Counted from the first letter of the stretch, positions 12,335-24,944 are shown. The stretch is 64,000 bases of DNA from Dioscorea cayenensis subsp. rotundata (GCF_009730915.1 NC_052489.1:27831916-27895915), one strand, 5' to 3'. Notes: generated by a model from the sequence alone, not told the origin. Translations and numbers: made by a program.

Positions 12335-14502
12335 TTACTCCACCTTATCACGGGTTTCAGAAGTTTCACTGGCCATTGAACCAGAAGGTTGGGTTATGCT
12401 CCTTCTGGCTTCAGCTAAGAAGGTTGGATCTGGCTGGGGCTCCTGATTAGTTGGTTCCTTCATGGCCATAATGATGTATAATGCAATAACAAAATTCACA
12501 GATATCACAGCGAGAAATCCACTTATAAGCGTCTGGGATGATGATGAGAGCTGACTGGAACCTGTTTCAACACGTAAGAGAAGCCTTCGTTAGTAGAGCT
12601 GAAAAAGTTCACTCATTATTGGAGAAATTATATAGCTGAATTTACAAAAAATCATTTGAATTTTATATATCTATATAGGAATTTCAAAACAACACATTAT
12701 TGGAAACATACGCATATTGTTATCAAACATATAAAGAAAACAAGACCAATGAATGCGTACATGGATTGTGTACACAAACATAACATGTGAATACAGAAAA
12801 TCACAAAAAAGAGCAGGGTAGTATTCAACCAAACACTTATCATTGTCTCTACAATTAAAAAAATGTGATCCAACAATGTGAGAAATAAATAGGGGAAGCA
12901 TGTGGCAGAACACCAGAAAGTACATTTCTGGCATGATAAAAGGATTTAGTATGTCAAGTAACCAAGCACTTATCATTGTATATACAATTAAGAAACATAA
13001 CAAATCAGTGTGTGAAATACACAGGGAAATCATGCGGCAGAACATCAGAAAGTGCAAAAGCATTTTTGGCATGATAAAAGGATTTTGCACGTCAAGTAAC
13101 TAAACACTTTTCATTGTATGTGCAATTAAGAAATGCAATCCACCGATGTGAGAAATAAATAGGGAAGGAATACAGCAGAACATCAGAAAGTGATAAACAT
13201 GTCCGGCATGAGAAAAAGATTTTGTGTGCCAAGTGACCAAACACTTTCCACATGATGTGCAATTACAAAAGGTGATCCGTTAATTTAAAAAAAAAAAAGG
13301 GAAAAGAATATTGTGTGCCAAATAGCTAAACACGTATTATATAGGCAATTAAGAAATATGATCCACTGGTGTGAGAAATATAAAGGGAAATGAATAAAAC
13401 AGAACACTAGAAAGAATGTTTAAATCAAAAATAAATAAATAAATAAATACATTAGTAAGCAGGAAACATCTCTGGCATAAAAAGAGATTTTGTGGAACAA
13501 GTAATTTGGGCATGCACCAACATCCCTTTCCCTTCTTAACCAATAATTATCAAGAAACAGTAGGTCCACACCCTGCCTTTTCTTTTCCCCCAAAGTTTTG
13601 TATTGCAATCAATAGTTGTATTGCAAACTACTGCAACAAAAGCATCTAGAAGAATCTCTCAAGCAGATAGAAGTGGCATATAAAACAGGAAGTTAAGCAT
13701 CAAAATTATAGAGCATCCTCCTTTGTTTTTGCAGCTTCTGTAAAAATAAATTTTAGAAATGTTGACAAGATGAGAAACATTCTGAAGAACTCACGTGTAA
13801 GGCTGTCAGCAATGCAAGAAATGCCTCGCACATGATTAGTCATTTTCTGGGCATTATAAGGTTGATAGTCAAGGTGCTTTTCGAAGCAAAAGATAACAAA
13901 AAAAATGATGGTGTGAGGTTCCATGGTTGAAGTTACCAATAAGCAGGCAACATGCCCATTCATAGCTATTAGGATAATCTTCAATGGATAAATCGCGATA
14001 TAGTACAACAGAAATAAGCAATATAACTTTGTAGTTCCACACAAACTGACACCGCAAATAACTGTCAGTCCTTTAGCGTTGCTCTCAGTGTACAGAATAC
14101 CATAATGGTTAAAACTACCGCAACAAACTAGGATGGATAGTGTTGTTGAATTTTTTGTTGTTTTCCATGAAAGCATCAATCTGTGATTCTCATGTAAGTG
14201 AGAAAATCAAAGCAGTGGATCAAGAAGAGATTAGTTTGCAAACAAAAATAAGTCTATACATAAAACAAGGGCAATAAGAAACTATGTTGAAGCAGAAGGG
14301 CAACCATAACATGAGCAAAGCTGAAAGACATCTCCTATAAACTAAAAACAGCATAAAACCTAACTGCCAGCCAAATCTCAAATAATGAAGGGGAGAAGAC
14401 TATACCAGGAAATATATGATGATTAAAACCATAGATTATAGCGATTGGAACCATCCACATGATTATGGATGTAAGAAAGAACTTCTGAACTACTCCTGCC
14501 AT
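12335..14502 (-). CDS. VMA21: Vacuolar ATPase assembly integral membrane protein VMA21-like
   Basis: VMA21 is an ER membrane chaperone for assembly of the V0 sector of the V-ATPase. Two coding exons, 14406-14502 and 12335-12561 (minus), join at a GT/AG intron in phase 1 to give 107 residues. The N-terminus MAGVVQKFF matches plant family members, which fixes the start. Two membrane helices lie at about residues 7-26 and 44-66, split by a short FNHHIFPG-type loop typical of the family, and a polar acidic tail follows. A further donor at 15220 and acceptor at 14515 suggest a 5' UTR intron with a leader exon near 15221-15460. The coding intron is 1.8 kb and contains a minisatellite. The gene is divergent from the ERA-like GTPase and probably shares its promoter. 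The call is firm from the full-length match to the family. Confidence 0.9.
12770..13500. repeat. Intronic minisatellite, about 137-bp unit
   Basis: Roughly five degenerate copies lie in the VMA21 intron. The word CACTTATCATTGT and variants recur near 12833, 12968, 13107 and 13241, and a GGCATGATAAAAGGATTT core near 12930, 13068, 13205 and 13474. One copy near 13310 is internally shortened. The copies share GAGAAATAAATAGGG and CAGAACA(C/T)CAGAAAG blocks in the same order. Confidence 0.8.
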
Positions 14503-14514
14503 AGCTTCCAGTGG

Positions 14515-15460
14515 GCTGGATAAAGGAAACAACATAGAGCATGATATTCCATTTCCCATTAGAGCAAAACAGCAATTCATAATCATTACTAGACGATATA
14601 TTAACAAAAAAATCATCCCAAGCTTATATTTCCATCATCACCAATACAAACAAAGCACAAACCAAAGAAAAAAAAAAAAGACTTTGCCAAGCATCTATAT
14701 GTTAATACAATAATCCCTTCTAGTAATCTATTCTTAAATTATGACAAACATCTGATAATCATGTATCAGATAACAGACAAACATCTATTACAAGCTCGGA
14801 TGTAAGAGATTCATAGTGACATATGAACATACAAAATCAACATGGCTGCAATAACAACAACAAAGCAACAAACTAAAATCTTATATCAACCAAATAAACA
14901 AAAAAGGCAACAAAGCATGCTCAAGCTGATGTTACAAGCATCTGATAAGAAGTTCTGTGCAAAATCAAAATTTATGAGGAGTTTAGTATAGAAAATCTTA
15001 CAAAAGCCCTATAATAGCGTTACTAGTTTTAACTCTTTCTAGTTTCTCCCCTCACTCGGGGCTTGCCACCCGTCACCGTCATCTCCGTCCTACATTCACT
15101 GATCTGTGACTAAATTCCAACTTCCTACCAACAGGAATCCTTATATGCCACAGAAAATCATTGCATAGTAGCTGTTTCATTAAAGAATTGCCTCCAATCA
15201 TTAGATTATCAACTCATACCTGAAGATAAAGGGCTGCAGAGATGAAGAAAGAGAGCAAGATCTAGAAAAGCTCAACGTGGTACTCCCCCTCCTAAGTCTT
15301 CCAGTCGGAAGCTTCTCTTGATCCAAGTCACCCGCCTTCTCACCAGGATCGCCCAAGTTTCGGCGAGGTTTAGGGTTCCGGCGATCAGCGCTCCCACAAA
15401 ATGGAAAACCAGAGAAAGGGAAGCTGAACACCGGCGGGACATATAATGAGGGTAGCATCA
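14515..15460 (-). other. Probable VMA21 5' UTR intron and leader exon
   Basis: On the minus strand a good donor (CTTCAG then GTATGAG, 15220/15219) and an acceptor (TATCCAG, exon from 14515) would join a leader exon ending at 15221 to the exon holding the start codon. Leader introns of this kind are common in plants. This is inference from splice signals only; no coding function is seen in the GC-richer stretch 15230-15440. Confidence 0.5.
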
Positions 15461-15979
15461 GCCATCAGGTATTACTGACCGTTAGCGGATCGGATTTGCT
15501 CAACGATATCGGATCCAAACAAAAATCCATGATCCTTGAAATTTATAATTATTAGCTTTATTTATTATGCATTAGCATTAGTATTATTATGATTAATTAT
15601 TTGGGATTTTATATATATATATATTATCCACAGGCTGTTAGTGGATCGGATCTGCTAGAAAACTATCGGATCTAAAACATCATTCCCTAATATGGTAAAT
15701 TATCAAGCATTCACTAGCCGTTAGCGGATCAAATCTACGTAATAATAATAATATCATTTAGCGGATCGGATCCGCAACTGGCCGCTAGTGGATCGGATGA
15801 TCTTTCCAAAAACAGTATCGGATCTTAAAAATCATTGCGTTTCGGATCGCCGGCCGTTAGCGGATCGGATCTTCAAAAACACTATCGGGTCTCTGAATGC
15901 CCACCCGTCCTAAAACCCTTAACTCCAAAGCCCTTCGTCTCTCTCGCCCACCCTTGTCCTGCCCCTGCGTTCGAGAGGG
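15461..15979. promoter_or_regulatory. Bidirectional promoter with repeated GTTAGCGGATCGGAT motif
   Basis: This region separates the VMA21 leader from the ERA-like GTPase start. It carries six copies of a GTTAGCGGATCGGAT-like word (near 15481, 15637, 15719, 15757, 15784 and 15856), all on the plus strand. Four of them are followed 26-32 bp later by a second word, TATCGGATCT or a close variant (15507, 15664, 15816 and 15883). Words of this length at such density are not expected by chance. Their role, binding site or mobile-element debris, is unknown. Confidence 0.6.
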
Positions 15980-18900
15980 ATGATACCTCTTCGAGCCGTC
16001 AGGCGGCTCCTCTTCTCCTCTCCCGCCCTCTCCTCCTCTTCGACAACCAAGCTCAATCTCATACCTTTAGCTCGCTTCTCCGCCACCCAGCCCCATCCCG
16101 ATGACCACTCCATTGCCGAAGAGTCGCCGGACTTTGACAGCAGAGAGTTGTCCTTACCCTACTCTCCCTCCCCATCGCCGGCCCCTGAACGAACCCCTAC
16201 CTGGAACGAGGCCTATCGTGCTAAGGCCGACCAAGTGCTGTACGGCCGCCCAAATCCCACCACGGCTGCGGTGAAGCAGAAGGAAGTAGAAAAGGAGGAG
16301 GACAATGAAAGGGCGACTATTCTCGCCAGAGCTCTCCTTGAGGCTGCACTTGCACCTCCCGATGATGTTGAGGATGAGGATTTGATCGTGAAGGAGGAAG
16401 ATCAACGCTCGCTTTCGGTTGGGATTATTGGCGCTCCCAATGCTGGGAAGTCATCCTTGACCAATTTCATGGTTAGTTCAACTCCTTTGCATTTATGAAT
16501 TTCGATTTGGCTTCTATGAATATCAGTTAAAGCATTCTGAAGCTTATTGATTATAGTAATCATTTTAATCTTGTTCTTTGAATATGTTCTGGTTATCACT
16601 GCAATTGTAGTTTAGGGGAAAAAATAGTGAAAATGTATTGTTTGATAAAAATTATAGAGAATTGATATGTTTTGTCCTGTGAATGCACCTATGTTATCTG
16701 CAAATTTCCTATTTCTTCAACCTAATGCTGTGTTGGGGATTCAGGTTGGAGCAAAAGTTGCTGCTGTTTCAAGGAAGACTAACACAACCACTCACGAAGT
16801 GTTGGGAGTGATAACCAAAGCAAACACTCAGATAGTAAGCTATACTCATTTTTAATATTGCAATGGTCAAGATCTTCTGAAACTATAATTGCGTGCTGCT
16901 CGCTGTAAATATTTGGTTGATTATGGTTTTTTTATGCATGTATGGTTCCTTTAGTAGCTTCTTTGCGACATTGTTTGCAAACAGAATGATGCATCGATAT
17001 GTCATACCATGATTAATAATTGAAAGAATTAGCTTACTAAGAAAAGAATAGTTACAATAGGCCATTAAGATGGTTAATCTTCTCTAGTGTGTGGCTCCAT
17101 GTCAATCTTGTTTTTCTTATTTTATCTGCATTTGTTGTACTTGTTGTTAAAAAGGTTTTGTACTAACCCTTCTCTGTAGTGTCTATTTGACACTCCAGGC
17201 CTCATGATTGGGCACCATGGATACCCTTACAAGACAGATGTAAAAGTTCGTGTGGAAAGTGCTTGGAGCTCTATTGAACTATATGATTTACTGATAGTAA
17301 TTTTTGATGTCAACAGGCATCTTACCATGTAAGTGTTTGTTGAATTGCCATCGTCTTGTTTCTCTTATTTGTTTGGATAAATTTTCCAGGGACCATGTTA
17401 TTCTTCCACTAGCTCTATAACTCCATGATGTCCCTAGTTAAAATTAATCATGATTTCCCAATTTTTGTCTGGGTTTATTGCTGAAATATGCTGATTATTT
17501 GTGGCATTGGTACAATAAAAGATGCATTGTTATATCCTATCAAAGTTTGATCCTGATGGAAATCACCTCTATTCAAGACCATAAGCAACTAGTTATTCTC
17601 CTTGATCTCTCATGTATGAGTGGCCACATAAAACCAAATAAGGAATCTTGTATGTGGTAATCTTTGCTTTTTTTTTAATTTCTTTTGAGTATTCATTGCC
17701 ATTTGGTAGTTGATAAGGTTGAATAATTGCCTGAATTGTACCCATTTATGTAGGCCTGATACTAGGGTTACAAAGTTAATTAGCAGACTAGGAGCACAGG
17801 CTCAGGTCAAGCAAAAACGAATTTTATGCATGAACAAAGTTGATCTTGTTGAGGACAAGAAAGACTTGTTAAAAGTTGCCAAAGAATTTGAAGATCTTCC
17901 AGGATATGAGAGGTAAGTCAATAGTTTTTCTTAAATTTGAATTTTCATGCTCAAACAGTTACATGTGTGTTCTGTTTCCTTTCTTGTCTTACAGATACTT
18001 CATGATATCTGGACTAAATGGTTCAGGAGTGAAAGATCTTGTACAATATTTGATGGATCAGGTATCATTTTTGTGTCTAGCATATTCAGAAATAAACAGA
18101 GCTAAGTGTTATCTTCTATCTATTCCTAGTCCTAGAGTCAATAGCAAGGTCTTATAACTGGAGTAGTACATGATAAACTGATCTATTCAATTTTTATTTT
18201 TTTTTCATTATTTTTCATTAGCGGAGAGGTTCCTGCACTTCACTAACGTCATGTATATCCTTTTTTATTCCTATATCGTGATTTTAATCATTTAGTATCA
18301 GCTCCACTCCTACATCGCATGAATATCCTAGACCTAAAGGCTTATTTATTATGCTGCAACCGTGTCGGATGAGCACCTAGCTTCGCATGACTACATTTTA
18401 GGTTTATGATCAAAATCATCTGATAGATGGAAAAGTTTAATTTTGAAAGCTTTTCATTCCAGCTCTTATTCATTCTCTATATAGTGGATAGCATGCCCGA
18501 TCTTAACTGCAACCTTACAAATGAGCTGGACATCTGTTGAGTGTAGACTTTATATACAAGTATTATGATAACGTGTGCTTTGAGAATACGTCATTCCAAA
18601 AATAAATAAATAAATAAAGTTGTGTTAAATAGATGTATTCCAGTGAAAGACGTTTGGTAAAACCAGGTTGGGGAAAAAGTTGAATAATTCAGCAATCACA
18701 CCAAGAAAATTGATTAAACAGAAAACTAAATGAAACTTAATTATTGTCTGAAGGACTAAATAATGTGAGAAATCAAATTTCAGGTTGACCTTTTAAAAAT
18801 GATGAATGTTCTTTGCTGAACCGCCTCGATAGAGTCCAAAAACTAGTTAAAAAAGTTTGACATATGTTTGATATAATTGAGATAAGGAGACACTAATTGA

Positions 18901-19856
18901 CATTATTCAAAGTGAAATAAGAAATGCTGTTTATTTTTATAGCTATTGCATTATAACATATTTGGACTTTTTCTTCACAGTTGAATAAATGAACTCAAAA
19001 GAAAAAAAATATATTTTTTATTGGCACCTTAGCAGCTCAGATAGTAATCTAGCTCCTTTACTTGGTCTCTCTGGTTACTGTCTTCATTTTGTTATGCGCA
19101 ACATAGACGTATCTGTTTTCTGCATGCATAGGCCGTGAAAAGACCTTGGGATGAAGATCCTATTGTCATGAGTGAGGAAATGATGAAAAATATATCTTTG
19201 GAGGTCGTTCGAGAGAAAATGCTTAACCATATCCATCAAGTAAGATACCTGTATCTAGTGAGGCTTATATCTGTAATGGGTGTTTATTTCTAATATAGCC
19301 TTATTTCAGGAAATCCCATATGTCATTGATCACTGCTTGATGGACTGGAAAGAACTAAGAGATGGTTCACTTCGGGTGGAGCAGCACTTCATTACCCCAA
19401 AAGAAAGGCAACGACAGATTCTTATTGGAAAGAATGGCTCTAAGATAGGGTACTGGTTTCTGAGTTCATCATGATATTTTTATGTCTTAGCAAGCCAATT
19501 CTTACTTTAGAGATAGCTTGTTGTGACTGAAATCATTTGATTGTTCTCTTTGTATATATGCTAACATATCTCACTTTATTTTGCAAGCCAGTGAACTTCA
19601 TCACATTTATATCAAAGTCATTCTTGTTATGTGGATTTGCTGCTTGTGTACATGCAAATGATGAGTCTATACTTTTTATATAAATGTTGTGTGACATTTG
19701 GCTAATCTGTAGATGATTTATCAAGCTTTGTTTTTATGCCAATATGTGATGTACAGGAGAATAGGCATAGAAGCAAATGAGGAGCTGAGATCTATTTTTA
19801 AAAGAGAGGTGCATCTCATTCTTCGAGTTAAAGTAGCTAAAAAGAAGGGCGGCTGA
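15980..19856 (+). CDS. ERG: GTP-binding protein ERG, mitochondrial ERA-like GTPase
   Basis: ERA-family GTPases bind small-subunit rRNA and help ribosome assembly; the plant ERG form acts in mitochondria. Eight exons (15980-16471, 16745-16834, 17180-17328, 17754-17912, 17995-18061, 19132-19239, 19310-19449, 19757-19856) sum to 434 residues with consistent phases. The start is the first ATG before a Ser/Arg-rich, acid-poor leader that looks like a mitochondrial targeting peptide. G1 is GAPNAGKS (151-158), G2 falls in NTTTH (177-181), G3 is DTPG (198-201), G4 is NKVD (271-274), and a G5-like SGLNGSG follows. The C-terminal third forms the KH RNA-binding domain with the GKNGSKIG loop across the last intron. 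A donor at 19881 and an acceptor before 20420 suggest a 3' UTR intron. No defect is seen. Confidence 0.93.
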
Positions 19857-21464
19857 AGCCATCCTGGTGACATTCAGCAGGTGCATATTCTCTAAACCCT
19901 ATTTGTTTTAATCTTTATCTAGTCTCATGTCAAAAAAGCCATCTGCCTTTTGAAAAGCACCACCCATAACTTAATGGAATCTCAAAGCATGCCAATCCTA
20001 TCTGTACAACGGATAGAATGTTTTGAACTGCTGCCCATCCATACAAAACACACTATTTATGTTTTTTCTGTCTTGCTTTTGAAGGTCATAACCATTCACT
20101 TGATCATTTTTAACTGGTTATTCATCATTTACTGATATTAAACACAAAGATGCTTACTGCTGATCTGTTTTGGGCTACATTTATTCTTATCCTTTTAAAT
20201 CCAACTTTGAAGTAAAATATGAGTGTGGTAGGAATAATCATCACAATTACAAGTAGATGATTTTTCAATGTTTTCATCCTAATTTGTCCGGTTTACATAT
20301 ATACTTCTGAAAATGGAAGAAGTCATATGTTTGATCTTGATTATATAAGCAACAATCTCTTTGTTTGGTTTAACTTCTAGCTCTTTTAATGATTTATAGC
20401 TAATGTTCTAGCTTTGCAGTCCATGTGGCTACTTTGACACTGCACAGTGTCATATATTAAGGTTTAGACAGATTCATATCTTGAATTACACGTCTACGAC
20501 GAAGCCTGTCACAGTGGGTGTGCTCTTGAATCTGCTCTAGCTGGTATGATGAATCAAAGCTTTTGCAAATAAAGGAGCTAGTGAACCAGTCTCCTCTAGT
20601 CACTTGAAGTTGTCCAATGAGAGTTCATGAGTGAAATCAGTGATTCATCTCATATTTGGCTATCAGGAACTGTTTTGTATCGGCTCTATGATCTGTTTGG
20701 CGAGAAAAACATCCTTCCTAAATTTTCGACTGAGTCTTTGCTGGAGATCTAATTGCAGTACTTGGTGTATACTTTCTTTCATAGTATAAGCTATCTCTTG
20801 ATAAATCCCTCAGAATATGTTGGTATAGTTGAATAGCAATATATAGCACTTTGTCATAAACTTATTGTCCGAACTGTGTATCATGAAAAGAGCTCACATT
20901 TATTATTATTATTATTATTATTTTGAAGGTGAAAATTCTTTCCTTAAGCGTAATTTCCTGAAAGAAATGATGAAGCTTTTTAGAGAGCTGAGAACAGAAA
21001 ACCAAAATAAGAATCCCCAAATAGCATTCTTCTTGTTTGTAGCCCCTCAATCCAGCATAAGTAAACTAATATCATATGCAAGAAAAATGTTGGCGTGTAT
21101 GCAAGGGGGTGTCTAGACTGATTAATGAGTGAAAGGGTTGACTCCAGAAGACGGAAGAAGAGAAGCTGACAACGATGCATCACATCGTTGGATGGGCCAA
21201 CCAAGTATCAAACCAGAAACGAAGAAGCAAAGGATAGCCAACATCATAACAAATATAGTAAGTAAGAGGAGAACCGAAGTAACTGTGACTCTAGATCAAA
21301 AAGGAAATAAAACAAAACCATCCCCAGTTGTTTCCTCTTCCTCTACTTCACACTCCAATACTCTTCACGCCACTTTGACACATGAATAATGATCTCTCAG
21401 TCCTTTCTTTATTAACTCAAAATAATCCAAACCCAACTTCTTCTTTCTCTCTCCCTCCCCCTCC
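19857..21464. other. ERG 3' region and UFO upstream region
   Basis: The first part is probably ERG 3' UTR, with a likely intron 19881-20419. The rest is presumed upstream sequence of the F-box gene. A short TTA microsatellite is near 20898-20922. No further gene is recognised; the small frames present lack family features. Confidence 0.5.
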
Positions 21465-21474
21465 CTATATAAAC
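21465..21474 (+). promoter_or_regulatory. TATA box of the UFO/APO1 gene
   Basis: CTATATAAAC lies about 70 bp before the start codon and directly after a CT-rich tract, a common plant core-promoter arrangement. It implies a short leader of about 40 nt. Confidence 0.7.
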
Positions 21475-21541
21475 AACCACTCTACCTTAACTTGAAAAAT
21501 CACAAACAAAAAGAGATTCACAACAAACAAAAACCAAAACA

Positions 21542-22747
21542 ATGGCTAGCCCATCAATGGCAATGGATCCTCGCATATGGAGAAACCTCCCACAAAATCT
21601 CTTAGACCGAATCCTCGCTTTCCTCCCACCACCTTCCTTCTTCCGCGCACGCGCTGTTTGCAAACGTTTATACTCCCTTATCTTCTCCGACACCTTCTTA
21701 GAAATGCACCTTCATCTCTCCCCATCCCTTCACTGGTTCCTCTTCTTCCCTTCAACTAACATCCCTACTCCAACAACCACCACCACCACTACCACCCCAA
21801 CCACTCTCTCCACTGCCTTCCTCCTCAACACCAACGACAACACATGGCACCACCTTTCCTTCTCCTCCCTTATCCCTCCCAACTTCTCCCCCGCCGCCTC
21901 TTCCGGCGGCCTTCTCTGCTTCATCTCCACCACCCCCGGCCTTAAAACCCTCATCCTTTGCAACCCTTTATCCAAACTCATCTCCCAACTCCCTTCTTCT
22001 CTTCGCCCCCGTCTCTTCCCTTCCGTCGGCCTCACCGTAGGCCACTCCTCCTTCATCTGCGTCATCGCCGGCGACGATCTCATCTCCCCTTTCGCTGTCA
22101 AAAACCTCACTGCTGAAACCTTCCACGCTGATGGCCTCACTGGCTTCTACTCACCTTGGACCACCGCCAGTTCTCTCCCTCGTCTCTGCAACCTCGAGTC
22201 CGGCCTCATGCTCTTCATCTCCGGCCGCTTCTACTGCATGAACTACAGCCCGTTCAGTGTCCTCGCTTACGACGTCGCCTCCAACGACTGGTTCAAGATC
22301 CAAGCTCCCATGCGCCGCTTCCTCCGTTGCCCAAGCCTCGTCGACCTTGGCGGCCGCGTGGTCCTCGTCGCTGCCGTCGAGAAGAGCAAGCTCAACGTAC
22401 CGAGGAGTCTCCGGCTATGGGTTCTCCAGCCTTGCGGCCGTGCTTGGGCTGAGCTTGATCGGATGCCGGCTGAGGTTTATAGGCAATTCAGTGAGGCTGA
22501 AGGTGGTCATGGGTTTGAGTGTGTTGGCCATGGCTGTCTCATAGTCATTACTATCAAAGACTCTAATGATATACTTCTCTTTAACTCTCACCGGAAAGTA
22601 TGGTGGTGGGCGCCGCCGTGCCCGTTCTTGGACGTCCGGCAACGGCGTGGTTTGAGAGGTTTTGCTTATGAGCCTCGCTTGGCTACTCCTTCTGTTGGTC
22701 TTCTTGAAACTCCTACTTCCATCTCATTCCATGCTTTCAGTGCTTAA
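21542..22747 (+). CDS. UFO: F-box protein UFO/APO1 (UNUSUAL FLORAL ORGANS type)
   Basis: This is a single-exon gene of 401 residues. The N-terminal F-box (about residues 10-55, with WRNLPQNLLDRILAFLPPPS) would dock to SKP1 in an SCF ubiquitin ligase. The C-terminal part is a kelch-like region as in Arabidopsis UFO and rice APO1. Shared family blocks include SPFAVKNLTAETF, SGRFYCMNYSPFSVLAYDV, PMRRFLR, VEKSKLNVPRSLRLW and FAYEPRLATPSVGLL. UFO acts with LEAFY to set petal and stamen fate; APO1 sets panicle meristem behaviour. The start ATG is the first after the TATA box and begins the family's conserved N-terminus. A threonine run (about residues 77-88), encoded by an ACC/ACT repeat, falls in a poorly conserved loop. 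No breaks are seen; paralogues cannot be excluded from one window. Confidence 0.92.
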   Translation: MASPSMAMDPRIWRNLPQNLLDRILAFLPPPSFFRARAVCKRLYSLIFSDTFLEMHLHLSPSLHWFLFFPSTNIPTPTTTTTTTTPTTLSTAFLLNTNDNTWHHLSFSSLIPPNFSPAASSGGLLCFISTTPGLKTLILCNPLSKLISQLPSSLRPRLFPSVGLTVGHSSFICVIAGDDLISPFAVKNLTAETFHADGLTGFYSPWTTASSLPRLCNLESGLMLFISGRFYCMNYSPFSVLAYDVASNDWFKIQAPMRRFLRCPSLVDLGGRVVLVAAVEKSKLNVPRSLRLWVLQPCGRAWAELDRMPAEVYRQFSEAEGGHGFECVGHGCLIVITIKDSNDILLFNSHRKVWWWAPPCPFLDVRQRRGLRGFAYEPRLATPSVGLLETPTSISFHAFSA

Positions 22748-23925
22748 TTAGTTCTATGGTTCTATGTTTCCATGTCTTTCTAGTTTGTCAGTTAGTTAGG
22801 GTTGGTTTGTTTTGGGGTCTCTTTCATTGGTTGCATGGGATGATATATTCCATGTTATGCTATGCTATGTGCTATGTGTGCTATGTGTTCTATGTGTGGG
22901 TATGTGCTATCTATATATTATATCTTATTATGCATAGTTTGTCATGCAATGTCTTGGTGTTGTTTGGTAAGTACAATGGTTCTTTTTAAAGGTAGGAGAA
23001 GAAGAAGAAGTAGAAGAATCATCTTGGTTGGAGTCACATGCATGGACAGAGAGACAACAGTAGTGAGACTAGTCCTTGATTGAAATTTGAACTTGCAAAA
23101 AGGTAGGATGTTTGATTATTAATTACATTTTTAAATTTTCATGCTTGAGAGAACCACTTGTGGAGTACAGACTACAGAGCAAAGATACGGTGGCTTCATG
23201 TGGACTGTCTAATTCCAATAATTATCGACCAGAGTTTTGTCTCGGACTCTTCAACTCTGGCTCTACTCATCTTTTTTTATGATGGTCTTCCTATAAATTA
23301 TTACTTTCTTGTTTCATGTCTTGAGTTGAGACTAGACGTATCAGAGTATAGAGTTTGTCTCAGGCTCTAAAAGAATATTTGTATGATTCCAGATATCTTT
23401 TTCTGTGCGTTGAAAGCCATTTATTATATATGTTAAGCTGTATAGTGAATTTAATGTATCATATAGGTAAATTGGGAAGTTTACTTATTCTTTTTCTATA
23501 CGTCTCTCTAAGAAAGGCCAGCTTGAGACCAAGTTAATTTATTTAATTTCACTGATATACTAAAACTTACATAATGTGAAAGTGAGTATTATTTGGCTAG
23601 AAGAATGCAGTAAAGGTAACAGCCTGCATGGGTCAGGAGGGTAAAATTCTATATTTGTGATGGTGGGTGAATTCCATGGTAACTCTACATGAAAAAAGAG
23701 AGAAAGCTTCCCAAAAAATTAATTGAGTCATTTATTGAGCATTTCACTTTCATTTGACCCCATGGTAACTTAAGCTCTTTCTTTTACTGCTGCAGCCCAT
23801 ACAATACTTACCCAGCACTTGTTCCAAGGTCGAAGATTGGTCTGCCATTGTCTTCAACCCTTGCTTCTGTGGTTGATTGTCTTGGCAGTAGCACACAATG
23901 CAATCTCTCCAAGCATGTGTGCATC

Positions 23926-23927
<2 letters not shown>

Positions 23928-23958
<31 letters not shown>
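23928..23958. repeat. CA dinucleotide microsatellite
   Basis: An uninterrupted CA run of about 15 units. Confidence 0.9.
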
Positions 23959-23960
<2 letters not shown>

Positions 23961-24918
23961 GCCCGTGACTATAGTAATATTTTTAATATCTCTTTTTTAA
24001 ACCAAAAGAATGTATGATGAGCATTGAAGGAAAGAGAAAAAAAAAAGATGGAACTGAAACTTCAAAGTATATTTCATAGATTTAAGAGATTTCTGCATGA
24101 CTTGTAGTTAGTGACAAAGGCTACAGCCCATCATTTCATGGACTGTTGGACATGTTACGGAGCTACGTTGGATTGTGGCTTTAGTTTGCCACGTAGGACG
24201 AAGTCCTGTTTGTGCTCTGACCTTCTCTGACTAAATGACAGTGGCACACCAAGATGGCAAACAGAAGAAACAAAAGAAAAACGAGAGAAGAAAATGAAAT
24301 GAGCAAACAGAGACACTGTGGCAAATAGTTCTATAATAATCTCTTAAAAAGTCTAAAATTAAGAAAAACAACAAATAGTGGAATGGAAGCCAATGGAAGT
24401 CAGCATGCAGAGGCAGGGGGGAGAGTGCATAGTTGAATGCATGGTCCAGTGTGTCTGGTACAAGCCATACAGCACATTAACACTGACATTTTGCACACAC
24501 TTCGGGAATATTTACTGTGCATTCTTATACACAAAACAAAGACACGTACTCGAACTTTGTGCACTCACCACCCCACACAGCAAGAATGATTCAATTATAT
24601 ATGTGCTCATTTAATTCCTAATTCCTAATCATAAACATTTTGATGAAAATATTATATGCATAAACATGATGAAATGAAGGACAGGAAATTGTAACGGCAT
24701 CATCTGGTGCCTTTGGAAAACTTTTAGCGTGATTTGGATGGTCTTGATTGCCAGGGAATGAGCTAATCACAAACTTTCATTCCAAAGACAAACAAGGCCA
24801 TGCTTTGTTTGGCTCATTCAAGCATCACCCTTTTGTGCACCTTTATATGATTTCTTTTATGATTTGTATATCGTTGACTGAGTACTTGCCGTATAATTAA
24901 TTGTAAACTGCATACCCT

Positions 24919-24944
24919 TTCTCTCTCTCTCTCTCTCTCTCTCT
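24919..24944. repeat. CT dinucleotide microsatellite
   Basis: An uninterrupted TC run of about 13 units. Confidence 0.9.

Noticed and set aside
12671-13103. Open frames in the VMA21 intron
   Set aside because: They fall in the minisatellite and arise from the repeat.
15201-15458. Possible small protein upstream of VMA21
   Set aside because: Better explained as the VMA21 leader exon, since a good donor lies at its end and it resembles no family.
18062-19131. Gene inside the long ERG intron 5
   Set aside because: No frame or RNA signature was seen; it reads as an ordinary intron.
21730-22140. Minus-strand frame opposite UFO
   Set aside because: A shadow of a GC-rich exon; the plus frame matches UFO/APO1 end to end.
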